Positions 36,510-44,553 of a DNA stretch of 64,000 bases are shown here, piece by piece. Both the position numbers and the translations under genes were made by a program. Every line of letters begins with the position of its first letter. The first letter of the stretch is position 1. Source of the DNA: Massilia agri (GTDB taxonomy: Bacteria; Pseudomonadota; Gammaproteobacteria; Burkholderiales; Burkholderiaceae_D); NCBI RefSeq assembly GCF_024753255.1, contig NZ_JANUHA010000009.1, positions 1 to 64,000 of the forward strand. The letters are read 5' to 3'. The notes under the pieces were generated by a model. The model was not told where the DNA came from. It did no database searches and saw only the letters and a program-made list of their open reading frames with translations.

Positions 36510-36872
36510 ATGAGCGATCTCGGTGACAATCCCTGCCTGGACTGCGGCGCCTGCTGCAAGTCGTTCCGCGTGTCCTTCTACTGGGGCGAGGGCGCGACGC
36601 TTGGCCTGCCCGACAGCCTCACCGAACAGCTGACGCCGCACATCGCCTGCATGAAGGGGACGAACGCATCGCAACCCCATTGCGCTGCCCTGGGCAAGGG
36701 GGATGCGGGTCCGATGGCCTGCGGGGTCTACCCGCACAGGCCGAGCCCCTGCCGCGATGTGGAGATCGGCGACGAGAAATGCCAAAGGGCGCGGGCGCTG
36801 CGCGGTCTCGCATCCGTAGAAGCCAGTGTCAGGTGCGCGATGAACCCTACCCTCACGTCATCCATCAGTTGA
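36510..36872 (+). CDS. YkgJ-type cysteine cluster protein
   Basis: The 120-residue product has the CxxCxxCC-type cluster CLDCGACCKSFRV near the N-terminus and further Cys in PMACGVYPHRPSPCRDVE, matching the YkgJ/zinc- or iron-binding family. Cytoplasmic; role unknown. ATG 36510 was chosen because an earlier in-frame stretch runs back into the IS. The IS element ends only 36 bases before the start, so the natural upstream region has been displaced. A TAATAT at 36496-36501 could be a -10. Confidence 0.83.
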   Translation: MSDLGDNPCLDCGACCKSFRVSFYWGEGATLGLPDSLTEQLTPHIACMKGTNASQPHCAALGKGDAGPMACGVYPHRPSPCRDVEIGDEKCQRARALRGLASVEASVRCAMNPTLTSSIS

Positions 36873-36964
36873 CGATAGTCAACGGGTATGCAATCGCTCA
36901 TTTCCACTGAGCCATTCCATGCCATGCTCCGGGGTTTCCCACCTTCCTTTGGAGGACGCGCCCC

Positions 36965-37705
36965 ATGAAGAAGCTGACGAAGTCCGCTGTTGTCCTTGCC
37001 TTGTCGGTCTGCACGGCTCATGTCCACGCGGTCGACCTGAAAAGCCTGCGCAGCATCGGCACCGACCTTGCCAAGGCCGCTTCGCTGAGCGACGAGCAGA
37101 TCGTCGAAGGATCGCGCGACATGATGGCGCAGATGGACCGCCAGAACCAGGTCGCGCCGGCCGGCAGCGAGTACGCCAGGCGCCTGGCCAGGCTGACCCA
37201 GGGGCTCGAGAACGAGGATGGACTGAAGCTGAATTTCGCCGTCTACATGAGCGACGAGGTCAATGCCTTCGCCACGCCCGACGGCAGCATCCGCGTCTAC
37301 AAGGGGCTGATGGACATGATGACGGATGACGAACTGCGCGGCGTCATCGGCCACGAGATCGGGCACACCAAGCTGGGGCACAGCAAGTCGCAGATGAAGA
37401 ACGCGCTGCTGGTCTCCGCCGGGACCAAGGCGGCCGGCGTCGCGGGCGGTTCGGTCGGCAAGGCCGTTGCCGCCAACGCCAGAACGATCGAAGCTTTCGC
37501 GAACGCCCAGTTCTCGCAAAAGGACGAAACGGCATCCGACGACTACGGCTTCGACTTCATGCGCAAGTACAAGCACGATCCGGCCGCGCTGGCCTCGGCC
37601 TTCCGCAAGCTGGCCAAGCTGGGCGGCGGCGACTCCCTCATGTCGAGCCACCCGGAACCGGCCTCGCGCGCCCGCCGGGTGGAAGACAGGCTGGCGAACA
37701 GGTGA
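36965..37705 (+). CDS. Periplasmic M48 metalloprotease (LoiP/YggG-like)
   Basis: This is a secreted or periplasmic M48C peptidase of 246 residues. A signal peptide runs to about VHA (residue 22). The zinc motif VIGHEIGHTKLGHSK and the third ligand region ETASDDYGFDFMRKY are intact. The C-terminal SSHPEPASRARRVEDRL is typical of this group, whose E. coli members act on outer-membrane quality control. GGAGGA precedes the start. Lipobox absent; location inferred. Confidence 0.9.
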   Translation: MKKLTKSAVVLALSVCTAHVHAVDLKSLRSIGTDLAKAASLSDEQIVEGSRDMMAQMDRQNQVAPAGSEYARRLARLTQGLENEDGLKLNFAVYMSDEVNAFATPDGSIRVYKGLMDMMTDDELRGVIGHEIGHTKLGHSKSQMKNALLVSAGTKAAGVAGGSVGKAVAANARTIEAFANAQFSQKDETASDDYGFDFMRKYKHDPAALASAFRKLAKLGGGDSLMSSHPEPASRARRVEDRLANR

Positions 37706-37841
37706 CAGGCGGCCTGGTGCGGGCGGCAGGCCCTGCTGCGCGCCGCCCGGCCGGACCCCACCCTTCCCGCTGCCTCACCTGAATGGCCCGGGTCCCCCTT
37801 CCGCGCTAGAATGGCGGCACCGTCCTCCTTCGAGCGCGCGC

Positions 37842-40475
37842 ATGTCTTCCGACGACGACACCGGCAGCACCCGGCCGCACGGCAGCGGCCGCGCCGCGGC
37901 ACATCCGCCGGCCGCCTGCCCGGCCACGGCCGGCGCCGATGCGATCGCCATCATCTACAGCAATATCGAAGACGTGGTCTACCAGTACGCGGTCGAAGAC
38001 AAGGAGACCTTCCGCTTCGTCTACGTCAATCCGGCCTTCTACAAGGCCACCCAGCTGCAGCCGGAACAGGTCATCGGCAAGACCGTCGACGAGGTCATCC
38101 CCGAGCCCTCGCTGTCGGTGGTACGCGAACATTACCGCGCCGCGATCCACAGTGGGCAGACCCAGCGCTGGGAAGAGCACAGCGACTATCCTGCCGGCCG
38201 CAAGGTGGGCCGGGTCTCGATCACGCCGGTGTTCGATGCCGGGGGGCGCTGCACCCACCTGGTCGGCACCGTGCACGACATTTCCGACGTCATCCACCGC
38301 GAGGAAAAGCTGCAGCAGGCCCACCGCGCCCTGGAAGAAGCTTTCGCCACCCAGGGACGGCTGGCCGAATCGCTGCGGCGCGAAGAAGAGCGCCTGGTGC
38401 TGGCGCTGAACGGCACCGGCGAAGGCGTCTGGGATTGGCGCCTGGTCGAGAACACCGTCAGCTTCTCGGACAAATGGAAGGAGATCATGGGCGCCTCCGG
38501 CAACCTGGACGGCGCCACGCCGAAGATCTGGACCGGCCGCATCCACCCCGACGACAATCCCCAGGTGCGGCGCTGCATCCAGCGCTATCTCGCCGGCGAC
38601 GAAGCCCTGTACACCTGCGAATACCGCATCCGGCGCTTCACCGGCGAATGGATCCGGGTGCGCTCGCGCGGCAGCATCGTCGAGCGCGACGCCCAGGGGC
38701 AGCCGCTGCGCATGATCGGCACCATCACCGACATCACCGAAGCCTGGCAGATGCGGCAGGCGCTGGCCCAGAGCCATGAACGGCTGGCCCAGCTGGCGCA
38801 GCAGGTGCCGGGCGCCCTGTTCGAGCTGGTGCGCCATGCCGACGGCAGCTTCACCTGCCCCTTCATCAGCGAGATGGCGCACACGCTGTTCGAGCTGGCC
38901 CCGGCCGCGATCCAGGCCGACCTCGGCTGTCTGGTGGCACGCATCGTCCCGCCCCACCGCGCCCGCCTGCGCCGCGCCCTGCAGCGCTCGGCGAGCGGCA
39001 TGCAGCCGCTGCGGGCCGAATTCCAGGTCGAGATGCCCAGTGGAGAACACTGCTGGCGGGAAGTGCTCGCCACGCCGTCCCCGGGGCCGGACGGCGTCAC
39101 CAGCTGGTACGGCTTCATCGACGACATCAGCAGCCGCAAGCATAGCGAAGAGACCATCCGCCAGTTCACCGAGAAGCTCGAACGGCGCGCCAACTACGAT
39201 GCCCTGACCGGCCTGCCCAACCGCGCCCTGTTCCGCGACCGCCTCGAACAGGCGATCCGCCGCGCCGATGACGAAGGAGGCGAAGTGGCGCTGCTGTTCA
39301 TCGACCTCGACCGCTTCAAGGAAGTCAACGACCTGCTCGGGCACGACGCCGGCGACGTACTGCTGGTCGAGGCCGCCCAGCGCATCCGGGGCTGCGTGCG
39401 CAAGGGCGATACGGTGGCGCGGCTCGGCGGCGACGAATTCACGGTGATCCTCACCGAGGTGGGCGAGCTGGCCCACATCGAGGCGGTTGCGCAGGCCATC
39501 CTGGACGCGCTCGCCCAGCCCTTCCAGGTCCAGGCCGAACTGCTCTACATCGCCGGCAGCATCGGCATCGCCCGCTTCCCCGACGACGCCACCGACCCGG
39601 AAGAATTGATGCGCAACGCCGACCACGCCATGTACCGGTCCAAGTCGGGCGGACGCAACCAGCTGACCTTCTTCGAAGCGAACATGCAGGCCGCAGCCAT
39701 CCGCCGCCTCAAGCTGCTGGCCGAGCTGCGCCATGCCGTGCCGGACGGCCAGCTCGAGCTGTATTTCCAGCCGATCGTCGACCTCGCCACGGGCGGCATC
39801 GTCAAGGCCGAAGCCCTGCTGCGCTGGCGCCACGCATCCGGCGCCCTGCTCTCGCCCGATACCTTCATCGAGGTCGCGGAAGAATCGGGCCTGATCCACG
39901 AGATCGGCGACTGGGTGTTCCGCACCGCGGCGCAGCAGTCGAAGCGCTGGTCGGAACTGCTCGGCCGCGACTTCCAGATCAGCATCAACAAGTCGCCGGT
40001 CCAGTTCCAGCCCCAGACCGAGGCCGCCGACTGGGTGGCCCACCTGGACGCGATCCGGCTGGGTCCGCGCTGCATCAACGTCGAGATCACCGAAGGCCTG
40101 CTGCTGAACCTCTCGGACACCGTGATGGACAAGCTGGCCACGCTGCAGGCCAGCGGCATGCAGGTGTCGATCGACGATTTCGGCACCGGCTACTCCTCGA
40201 TGAGCTACCTGAAGCGCCTCGACATCGATTACCTGAAGATCGACCAGTCCTTCGTCAAGGAGCTGGTCCACGACAATTTCAGCCGCACGATCACCGAGAC
40301 CATCATCGTCATGGCGCACAAGCTCGGCCTGAAGGTCATCGCCGAGGGTGTCGAGACCCAGGAGCAGTGCGACTGCCTGGGCCGGGCCGGATGCGACTTC
40401 GGCCAGGGTTTTCTGTTCTCGCGTCCGCTGCCCGCGGCCGCCTTCGAAGGGCTGCTGGCCGGGCGCGCCGGCTAG
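37842..40475 (+). CDS. PAS-GGDEF-EAL c-di-GMP protein with intact catalytic motifs
   Basis: A soluble 877-residue protein with PAS regions at about 33-150, 183-305 and 310-430, then GGDEF at about 435-605 and EAL at about 615-870. GGDEF is intact (RLGGDEFTVIL), with an RxxD inhibition site five residues before it (RKGD). The EAL part keeps EALLRW, EITEG, DDFGTGYSS, LKIDQSF and EGVETQ, so phosphodiesterase activity is likely. ATG 37842 gives the reading frame start; upstream in-frame sequence belongs to the previous intergenic region. Confidence 0.93.
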   Translation: MSSDDDTGSTRPHGSGRAAAHPPAACPATAGADAIAIIYSNIEDVVYQYAVEDKETFRFVYVNPAFYKATQLQPEQVIGKTVDEVIPEPSLSVVREHYRAAIHSGQTQRWEEHSDYPAGRKVGRVSITPVFDAGGRCTHLVGTVHDISDVIHREEKLQQAHRALEEAFATQGRLAESLRREEERLVLALNGTGEGVWDWRLVENTVSFSDKWKEIMGASGNLDGATPKIWTGRIHPDDNPQVRRCIQRYLAGDEALYTCEYRIRRFTGEWIRVRSRGSIVERDAQGQPLRMIGTITDITEAWQMRQALAQSHERLAQLAQQVPGALFELVRHADGSFTCPFISEMAHTLFELAPAAIQADLGCLVARIVPPHRARLRRALQRSASGMQPLRAEFQVEMPSGEHCWREVLATPSPGPDGVTSWYGFIDDISSRKHSEETIRQFTEKLERRANYDALTGLPNRALFRDRLEQAIRRADDEGGEVALLFIDLDRFKEVNDLLGHDAGDVLLVEAAQRIRGCVRKGDTVARLGGDEFTVILTEVGELAHIEAVAQAILDALAQPFQVQAELLYIAGSIGIARFPDDATDPEELMRNADHAMYRSKSGGRNQLTFFEANMQAAAIRRLKLLAELRHAVPDGQLELYFQPIVDLATGGIVKAEALLRWRHASGALLSPDTFIEVAEESGLIHEIGDWVFRTAAQQSKRWSELLGRDFQISINKSPVQFQPQTEAADWVAHLDAIRLGPRCINVEITEGLLLNLSDTVMDKLATLQASGMQVSIDDFGTGYSSMSYLKRLDIDYLKIDQSFVKELVHDNFSRTITETIIVMAHKLGLKVIAEGVETQEQCDCLGRAGCDFGQGFLFSRPLPAAAFEGLLAGRAG

Positions 40476-40503
40476 GCGCCCTTGCCTGAAGCAGCCTGAT
40501 GTC

Positions 40504-40622
40504 ACACCTTGGTGTCAGGTCTGACATTCGGACACGAGCTCAGCATTAGATGGATCCCAAGGCTGAGCTCGTGTCCATTTGTCAGACCTGACACCGGGGT
40601 GTGCGTGACACCGGGGTGTGCG
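40504..40622. repeat. Large palindromic repeat with 17-bp tandem, between convergent genes
   Basis: The arms GGTGTCAGGTCTGACA...GGACACGAGCTCAGC (40511-40544) and their inverted copy (40562-40595) match at 31 of 34 positions, and the pairing extends outward to 40504 and 40602. A 17-base unit, TGACACCGGGGTGTGCG, is repeated at 40589-40605 and 40606-40622. The element could form a very long hairpin and end transcripts of both neighbours. Confidence 0.85.
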
Positions 40623-40641
40623 GGGGAAATTTGGTGGCCGG

Positions 40642-41358
40642 CTAGGCGCCGTTGCGCAGGTCGTCCACCGGCTCCTGCCCGAAGCGCTTCGAGAGCAGGC
40701 AGTCCACCAGTTTGGCCGCGCACTCGGCGGGGCTCACCAGCACCCCGCCCTCCTTCATGTCGACGAAGCGCTGCTTGAGCGGAAAGCGCGTGTCCGGCGT
40801 GGCCCGGATCTCCGCCTGCATGTCGGTGTCGATCACGCCCGGCGCCATGCTGACGCAGCGCACCCGGGGGTCGCCGTCGAGCGCCACCGCGCGCGCGTGC
40901 TGGTCCAGCGCCGCCTTGGTCGCGCAGTACACGCTCCAGCCCGGGTAGGCGCTGCGTCCCGCTCCGCTCGAGATGTGCAGGATGCGCCGCTCGGCCTGCG
41001 GCGCGGCCTGCACGAAGGCGGCGGACAGGGCCAGCGGGGCGCCCACGTTGATGATGGCCGCACGCAGCGCGGCCGCCGGCTCCTGCTCGGCCAGCGGGCC
41101 CACCGGCGCGACGACGCCGGCATTGTTCACCAGCAGCACCGTATCCGCACCCGCGAGGAAGCTCCCCAGGGTATGGCCCTGCAGCCAGGCGCCCAATGCT
41201 GCGGCGTTGCCGAAATCGACGGCCGCCTGCTCCATGCCCTCGGCCACTTCCGCATGCCCGCGCGCCAGTCCCAGCACAGGGATGCCGCGCGCCATCAGTT
41301 CGGCCGCCACCGCGGCGCCCAGGCCGCGCGAGTGGCCCGTCACGACTGCCTTGATCAT
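40642..41358 (-). CDS. SDR family NAD(P)-dependent oxidoreductase
   Basis: A 238-residue classical short-chain dehydrogenase of the cytoplasm. The nucleotide-binding TGHSRGLG is at about 8-15, NNAG in LLVNNAGVVAPVG, a catalytic Ser in RILHISSGAG, and the YxxxK in VYCATKAALDQHARAV. The substrate is unknown. It is transcribed after murB on the minus strand (18 bases apart), so the two may share a message. Its end faces the palindromic repeat. Confidence 0.9.
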   Translation of the reverse strand: MIKAVVTGHSRGLGAAVAAELMARGIPVLGLARGHAEVAEGMEQAAVDFGNAAALGAWLQGHTLGSFLAGADTVLLVNNAGVVAPVGPLAEQEPAAALRAAIINVGAPLALSAAFVQAAPQAERRILHISSGAGRSAYPGWSVYCATKAALDQHARAVALDGDPRVRCVSMAPGVIDTDMQAEIRATPDTRFPLKQRFVDMKEGGVLVSPAECAAKLVDCLLSKRFGQEPVDDLRNGA

Positions 41359-41376
41359 GCCTGCCTCCGCTAGATG

Positions 41377-42396
41377 CTAGATGAACACCGGTTCCGGTTC
41401 GAGTTCGACGCCATAGCGCGCCTTGACGTCGGCCTGGATCGCGCGCGCGAGCCGCACCACCTCGTCTCCCGTGGCCCCGCCCAGGTTGACCAGCACCAGG
41501 GCCTGCTTCGGATAGACGCCGGCCCGGCCCAGCGACCGGCCCTTCCAGCCGCACTGGTCGATCAGCCAGCCCGCCGCCAGCTTTTCGCTGCCGTCCGCCT
41601 GTGCATGGTGCACCAGGTTCGGGAATTCCACCAGAAGGCGCGCGCAGTGTTCCTGCGACACCACGGGGTTCTTGAAGAAGCTGCCCGCGTTGCCGATTTC
41701 CTGCGGATCGGGCAGCTTGCGGCGCCGGATCGCTTCCACGGTGCGGCCGACGTCCTGGGGCGTCGGCGCGGCCAGGCCGGCCTCTTCCACCGCCCTGGCC
41801 AGCTCGGCATAGCGCAGGTTCGGGGACCACGTCGCCGGCAGCGCGAAGGTGACGTCCAGCACCACCAGCGCGCGGCCCTCGGCATGCTTGAAGACGCTGT
41901 CGCGGTAGGCGAAGCGGCAGGCCGCCGCGTCCAGGGTCAGCACCTCGCCGCTGGCCATGTCGAATGCGCTCAAGCAATGGAACACATCCCTGGTTTCGGT
42001 GCCGTATGCCCCCACGTTCTGGATCGGGGCGGCGCCCACCGTGCCGGGGATCAGGGACAGGTTTTCCAGCCCGCCCAGGCCCTGGGCCAGGGTCCATTGC
42101 ACGAAGGCGTGCCAGTTCTCGCCCGCCTGGGCCCGCACCAGGATCTTGCCTTCGTGCTCGCCCAGCACTTCCTTGCCCAGGCCCGTCATGTGCAGCACGA
42201 CACCGTCGACGTCGCGGGTGAACAGCATATTGCTGCCGCCGCCCAGCACCAGGCGCGGCAGAGCGGCGAGCCCTGGGTCGGCGCGCAGGGCCGCGAGCTG
42301 CTCCGCCCCGTCCACCCGGAGGTAGTGCCGGGCCCGTGCCGGGATACGGAAAGTGTTCAGGGAATCGAGGGGATGGTCGTGGAGGATGGCGTGCAT
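41377..42396 (-). CDS. murB: UDP-N-acetylmuramate dehydrogenase
   Basis: MurB reduces UDP-GlcNAc-enolpyruvate, an essential step of peptidoglycan synthesis. FAD-binding VLGGGSNMLFTRDVDG, SLIPGTVGAAPIQNVGAYG and AGSFFKNPVVS (with the catalytic Ser) are intact, as is a C-terminal Glu in EPEPVFI. This type I, 339-residue form starts at ATG 42396 by comparison with known family starts; ATG 42420 and TTG 42432 are in frame. A cell wall gene next to the SDR gene. Confidence 0.93.
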   Translation of the reverse strand: MHAILHDHPLDSLNTFRIPARARHYLRVDGAEQLAALRADPGLAALPRLVLGGGSNMLFTRDVDGVVLHMTGLGKEVLGEHEGKILVRAQAGENWHAFVQWTLAQGLGGLENLSLIPGTVGAAPIQNVGAYGTETRDVFHCLSAFDMASGEVLTLDAAACRFAYRDSVFKHAEGRALVVLDVTFALPATWSPNLRYAELARAVEEAGLAAPTPQDVGRTVEAIRRRKLPDPQEIGNAGSFFKNPVVSQEHCARLLVEFPNLVHHAQADGSEKLAAGWLIDQCGWKGRSLGRAGVYPKQALVLVNLGGATGDEVVRLARAIQADVKARYGVELEPEPVFI

Positions 42397-42552
42397 GGCG
42401 TGAGGGTGTTTTTCGAGCATTATAGGGGGCAATGCGGGTGCAACCCCGGTTCAGGCTGTTTCCGTACGGGCAAATTGATGGCTCCCGGAGACGTTGTCCG
42501 TTAAAATAGAGGGATTCATCTATTTAGCAATACCAGAAAAAGGAAAAACGCC

Positions 42553-43038
42553 ATGCCATCGTTTGATGTCGTCTGCGAAGCAGACATGGTCGAAGTGAAG
42601 AACGCCGTCGAACAGTCGAACAAGGAAATCACCACCCGCTTCGACTTCAAGGGCAGCTCGGCCAATGTCGAGCAGAAAGACAAGGAACTGACCCTGTTCG
42701 CCGATTCCGACTTCCAGCTCGGCCAGGTCAAGGACGTCCTGATCAACAAGATGGCCAAGCGCAAGGTCGACGTGCGCTTCCTCGACGAAGGCAAGATCGA
42801 GAAGATCGGCGGCGACAAGGTCAAGCAGGTCATCAAGGTACGCAACGGCATCGAGACCGAGGACGCCAAGAAGATCACCAAGCTGATCAAAGAGAGCAAG
42901 ATGAAGGTGCAGGCCAGCATCCAGGGCGAATCGGTGCGCGTCACCGGCGCCAAGCGCGACGACCTGCAGGCCGCCATGGCCCTGCTGCGCAAGGATATCC
43001 AGGACCTGCCGCTGGCCTTCAACAACTTCCGCGACTGA
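42553..43038 (+). CDS. yajQ: YajQ family c-di-GMP-binding protein
   Basis: YajQ proteins are small ferredoxin-like-fold proteins that bind nucleotides; some members bind c-di-GMP and act with transcription factors. The 161-residue sequence begins [19 protein letters not shown] and contains [14 protein letters not shown] and the C-terminal [12 protein letters not shown], all diagnostic. It lies between two GGDEF-EAL genes, which fits the c-di-GMP theme, though binding in this strain is inference. Confidence 0.93.
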   Translation: MPSFDVVCEADMVEVKNAVEQSNKEITTRFDFKGSSANVEQKDKELTLFADSDFQLGQVKDVLINKMAKRKVDVRFLDEGKIEKIGGDKVKQVIKVRNGIETEDAKKITKLIKESKMKVQASIQGESVRVTGAKRDDLQAAMALLRKDIQDLPLAFNNFRD

Positions 43039-43159
43039 AGGAAACGGCAGCCGCAATGGGGCGTGGTCTCAAGCCCGCCCGGGAGTAGAATATTGGCCGT
43101 GCGACGCGCGGCCATGGCGCGTATGGACGCGCAGGTAAAACGAAGGTTTAAGGATTGCA

Positions 43160-44428
43160 ATGAAACGTGTTGATGATTTCCGCCTGCGACTGGGCAACAA
43201 GGAGTACGTGCCCATCATGATCGGCGGGATGGGCGTGGACATCTCGACCTCCGAGCTGGCCCTGGAAGCGGCCCGCCTGGGCGGCATCGGCCACATCTCC
43301 GATGCGATGGTGCAGGACGTCTCGGACCGCAAGTTCGACACCACCTTCGTCAAGGACAAGACCAAGCTCTACAAGTTCAACATCAACAATATGAACAAGG
43401 CGGTGGTCCAGTTCGACCTCGACCGCCTGGCCGAAGCGACCCGCCTGCACGTGGGCTCGACCATGGAAGCGAAGAAAGGCGATGGCCTGATCTTCGTGAA
43501 CTGCATGGAAAAGCTGACCATGAACGCGCCCAAGGAAACCCTGCGCACCCGCCTGTCGGCGGCGATGGACGCCGGCATCGACGGCATCACCATGTCGGCC
43601 GGCCTGCACCTGGGTTCCTTCGAGCTGATCAAGGACCACCCGCGCTTCCGCGATACCAAGCTGGGCATCATCGTGTCCTCGGTGCGCGCGCTGCAGCTGT
43701 TCCTGAAAAAGGTCTCGCGCCTGAACCGCCTGCCCGACTACATCATCGTCGAAGGTCCGCTGGCCGGCGGCCACCTGGGCTTCGGCATCGACGACTGGAA
43801 GCAGTACGACCTGCACACCATCATGGACGAGATCCATGTCTTCATGCGCGAGCAGAACCTGGACATCCCGGTGATCGCCGCGGGCGGCATCTTCACCGGC
43901 TCGGACGCGGTCGGCTTCCTGGAGAAAGGCGCCGGCGGCGTGCAGGTGGCGACCCGCTTCACCGTCACCCACGAGTGCGGCATGCCGGACAACGTCAAGC
44001 AGGAATACTTCCGCGCCAGCGAAGAGGACATCATCGTCAACGGCGTCTCGCCGACCGGCTATCCGATGCGCATGCTGAAAAGCACGCCGGCGATCGGCTC
44101 CGGCATCCGCCCGGGCTGCGAATCCTACGGCTACCTGCTGGACGCGACCGGCAACTGCGCCTACATCAATTCGTACAACCGCGAAGTGCAGGCCAGCCCG
44201 GACGGCAAGAACATCTCCGTCATGGACAAGACCTGCCTGTGCACGCACATGCGCAACTTCAACTGCTGGACCTGCGGCCACTATACCTACCGCCTGAAGG
44301 ACACCACCCACCGCCTGGCGGACGGCAGCTACCAGATCCTGTCGGCCCAGCACGTGTTCGAGGACTATCAGTTCAGCGTGAACAACGAGATCGCGCTGCC
44401 GCCGAAGCAGGAAATCGCCGCGGCCTGA
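43160..44428 (+). CDS. Nitronate monooxygenase-like flavoprotein with Cys-rich tail
   Basis: The 422-residue protein has an FMN-binding TIM barrel of the nitronate monooxygenase (2-nitropropane dioxygenase) type. IGGMGVDISTSELALEAARLGG opens it, VEGPLAGGHLGFG carries the family His/Gly motif, and PVIAAGGIFTGSDAVGFLEKGAGGVQVATRF binds phosphate. The last quarter adds a cluster, CLCTHMRNFNCWTCGHY, that could bind metal and is not part of the typical fold. A terminator follows. Substrate unknown. Confidence 0.87.
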   Translation: MKRVDDFRLRLGNKEYVPIMIGGMGVDISTSELALEAARLGGIGHISDAMVQDVSDRKFDTTFVKDKTKLYKFNINNMNKAVVQFDLDRLAEATRLHVGSTMEAKKGDGLIFVNCMEKLTMNAPKETLRTRLSAAMDAGIDGITMSAGLHLGSFELIKDHPRFRDTKLGIIVSSVRALQLFLKKVSRLNRLPDYIIVEGPLAGGHLGFGIDDWKQYDLHTIMDEIHVFMREQNLDIPVIAAGGIFTGSDAVGFLEKGAGGVQVATRFTVTHECGMPDNVKQEYFRASEEDIIVNGVSPTGYPMRMLKSTPAIGSGIRPGCESYGYLLDATGNCAYINSYNREVQASPDGKNISVMDKTCLCTHMRNFNCWTCGHYTYRLKDTTHRLADGSYQILSAQHVFEDYQFSVNNEIALPPKQEIAAA

Positions 44429-44455
44429 TCGCTGCTCTCGCGGTTCCATATCTTC

Positions 44456-44487
44456 AAAGCCACGGTTCGCCGTGGCTTTGTTGTTTT
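44456..44487 (+). terminator. Intrinsic terminator after the nitronate monooxygenase gene
   Basis: AAAGCCACGG-TTCG-CCGTGGCTTT followed by GTTGTTTT. It lies about 30 bases after the stop. Confidence 0.85.
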
Positions 44488-44553
44488 GCGCCACCCACGG
44501 GCAAAGGCGTGTAATCTGGGCTTCCAGCGAGCGCTTTTACAAAGGGTGCCGGC

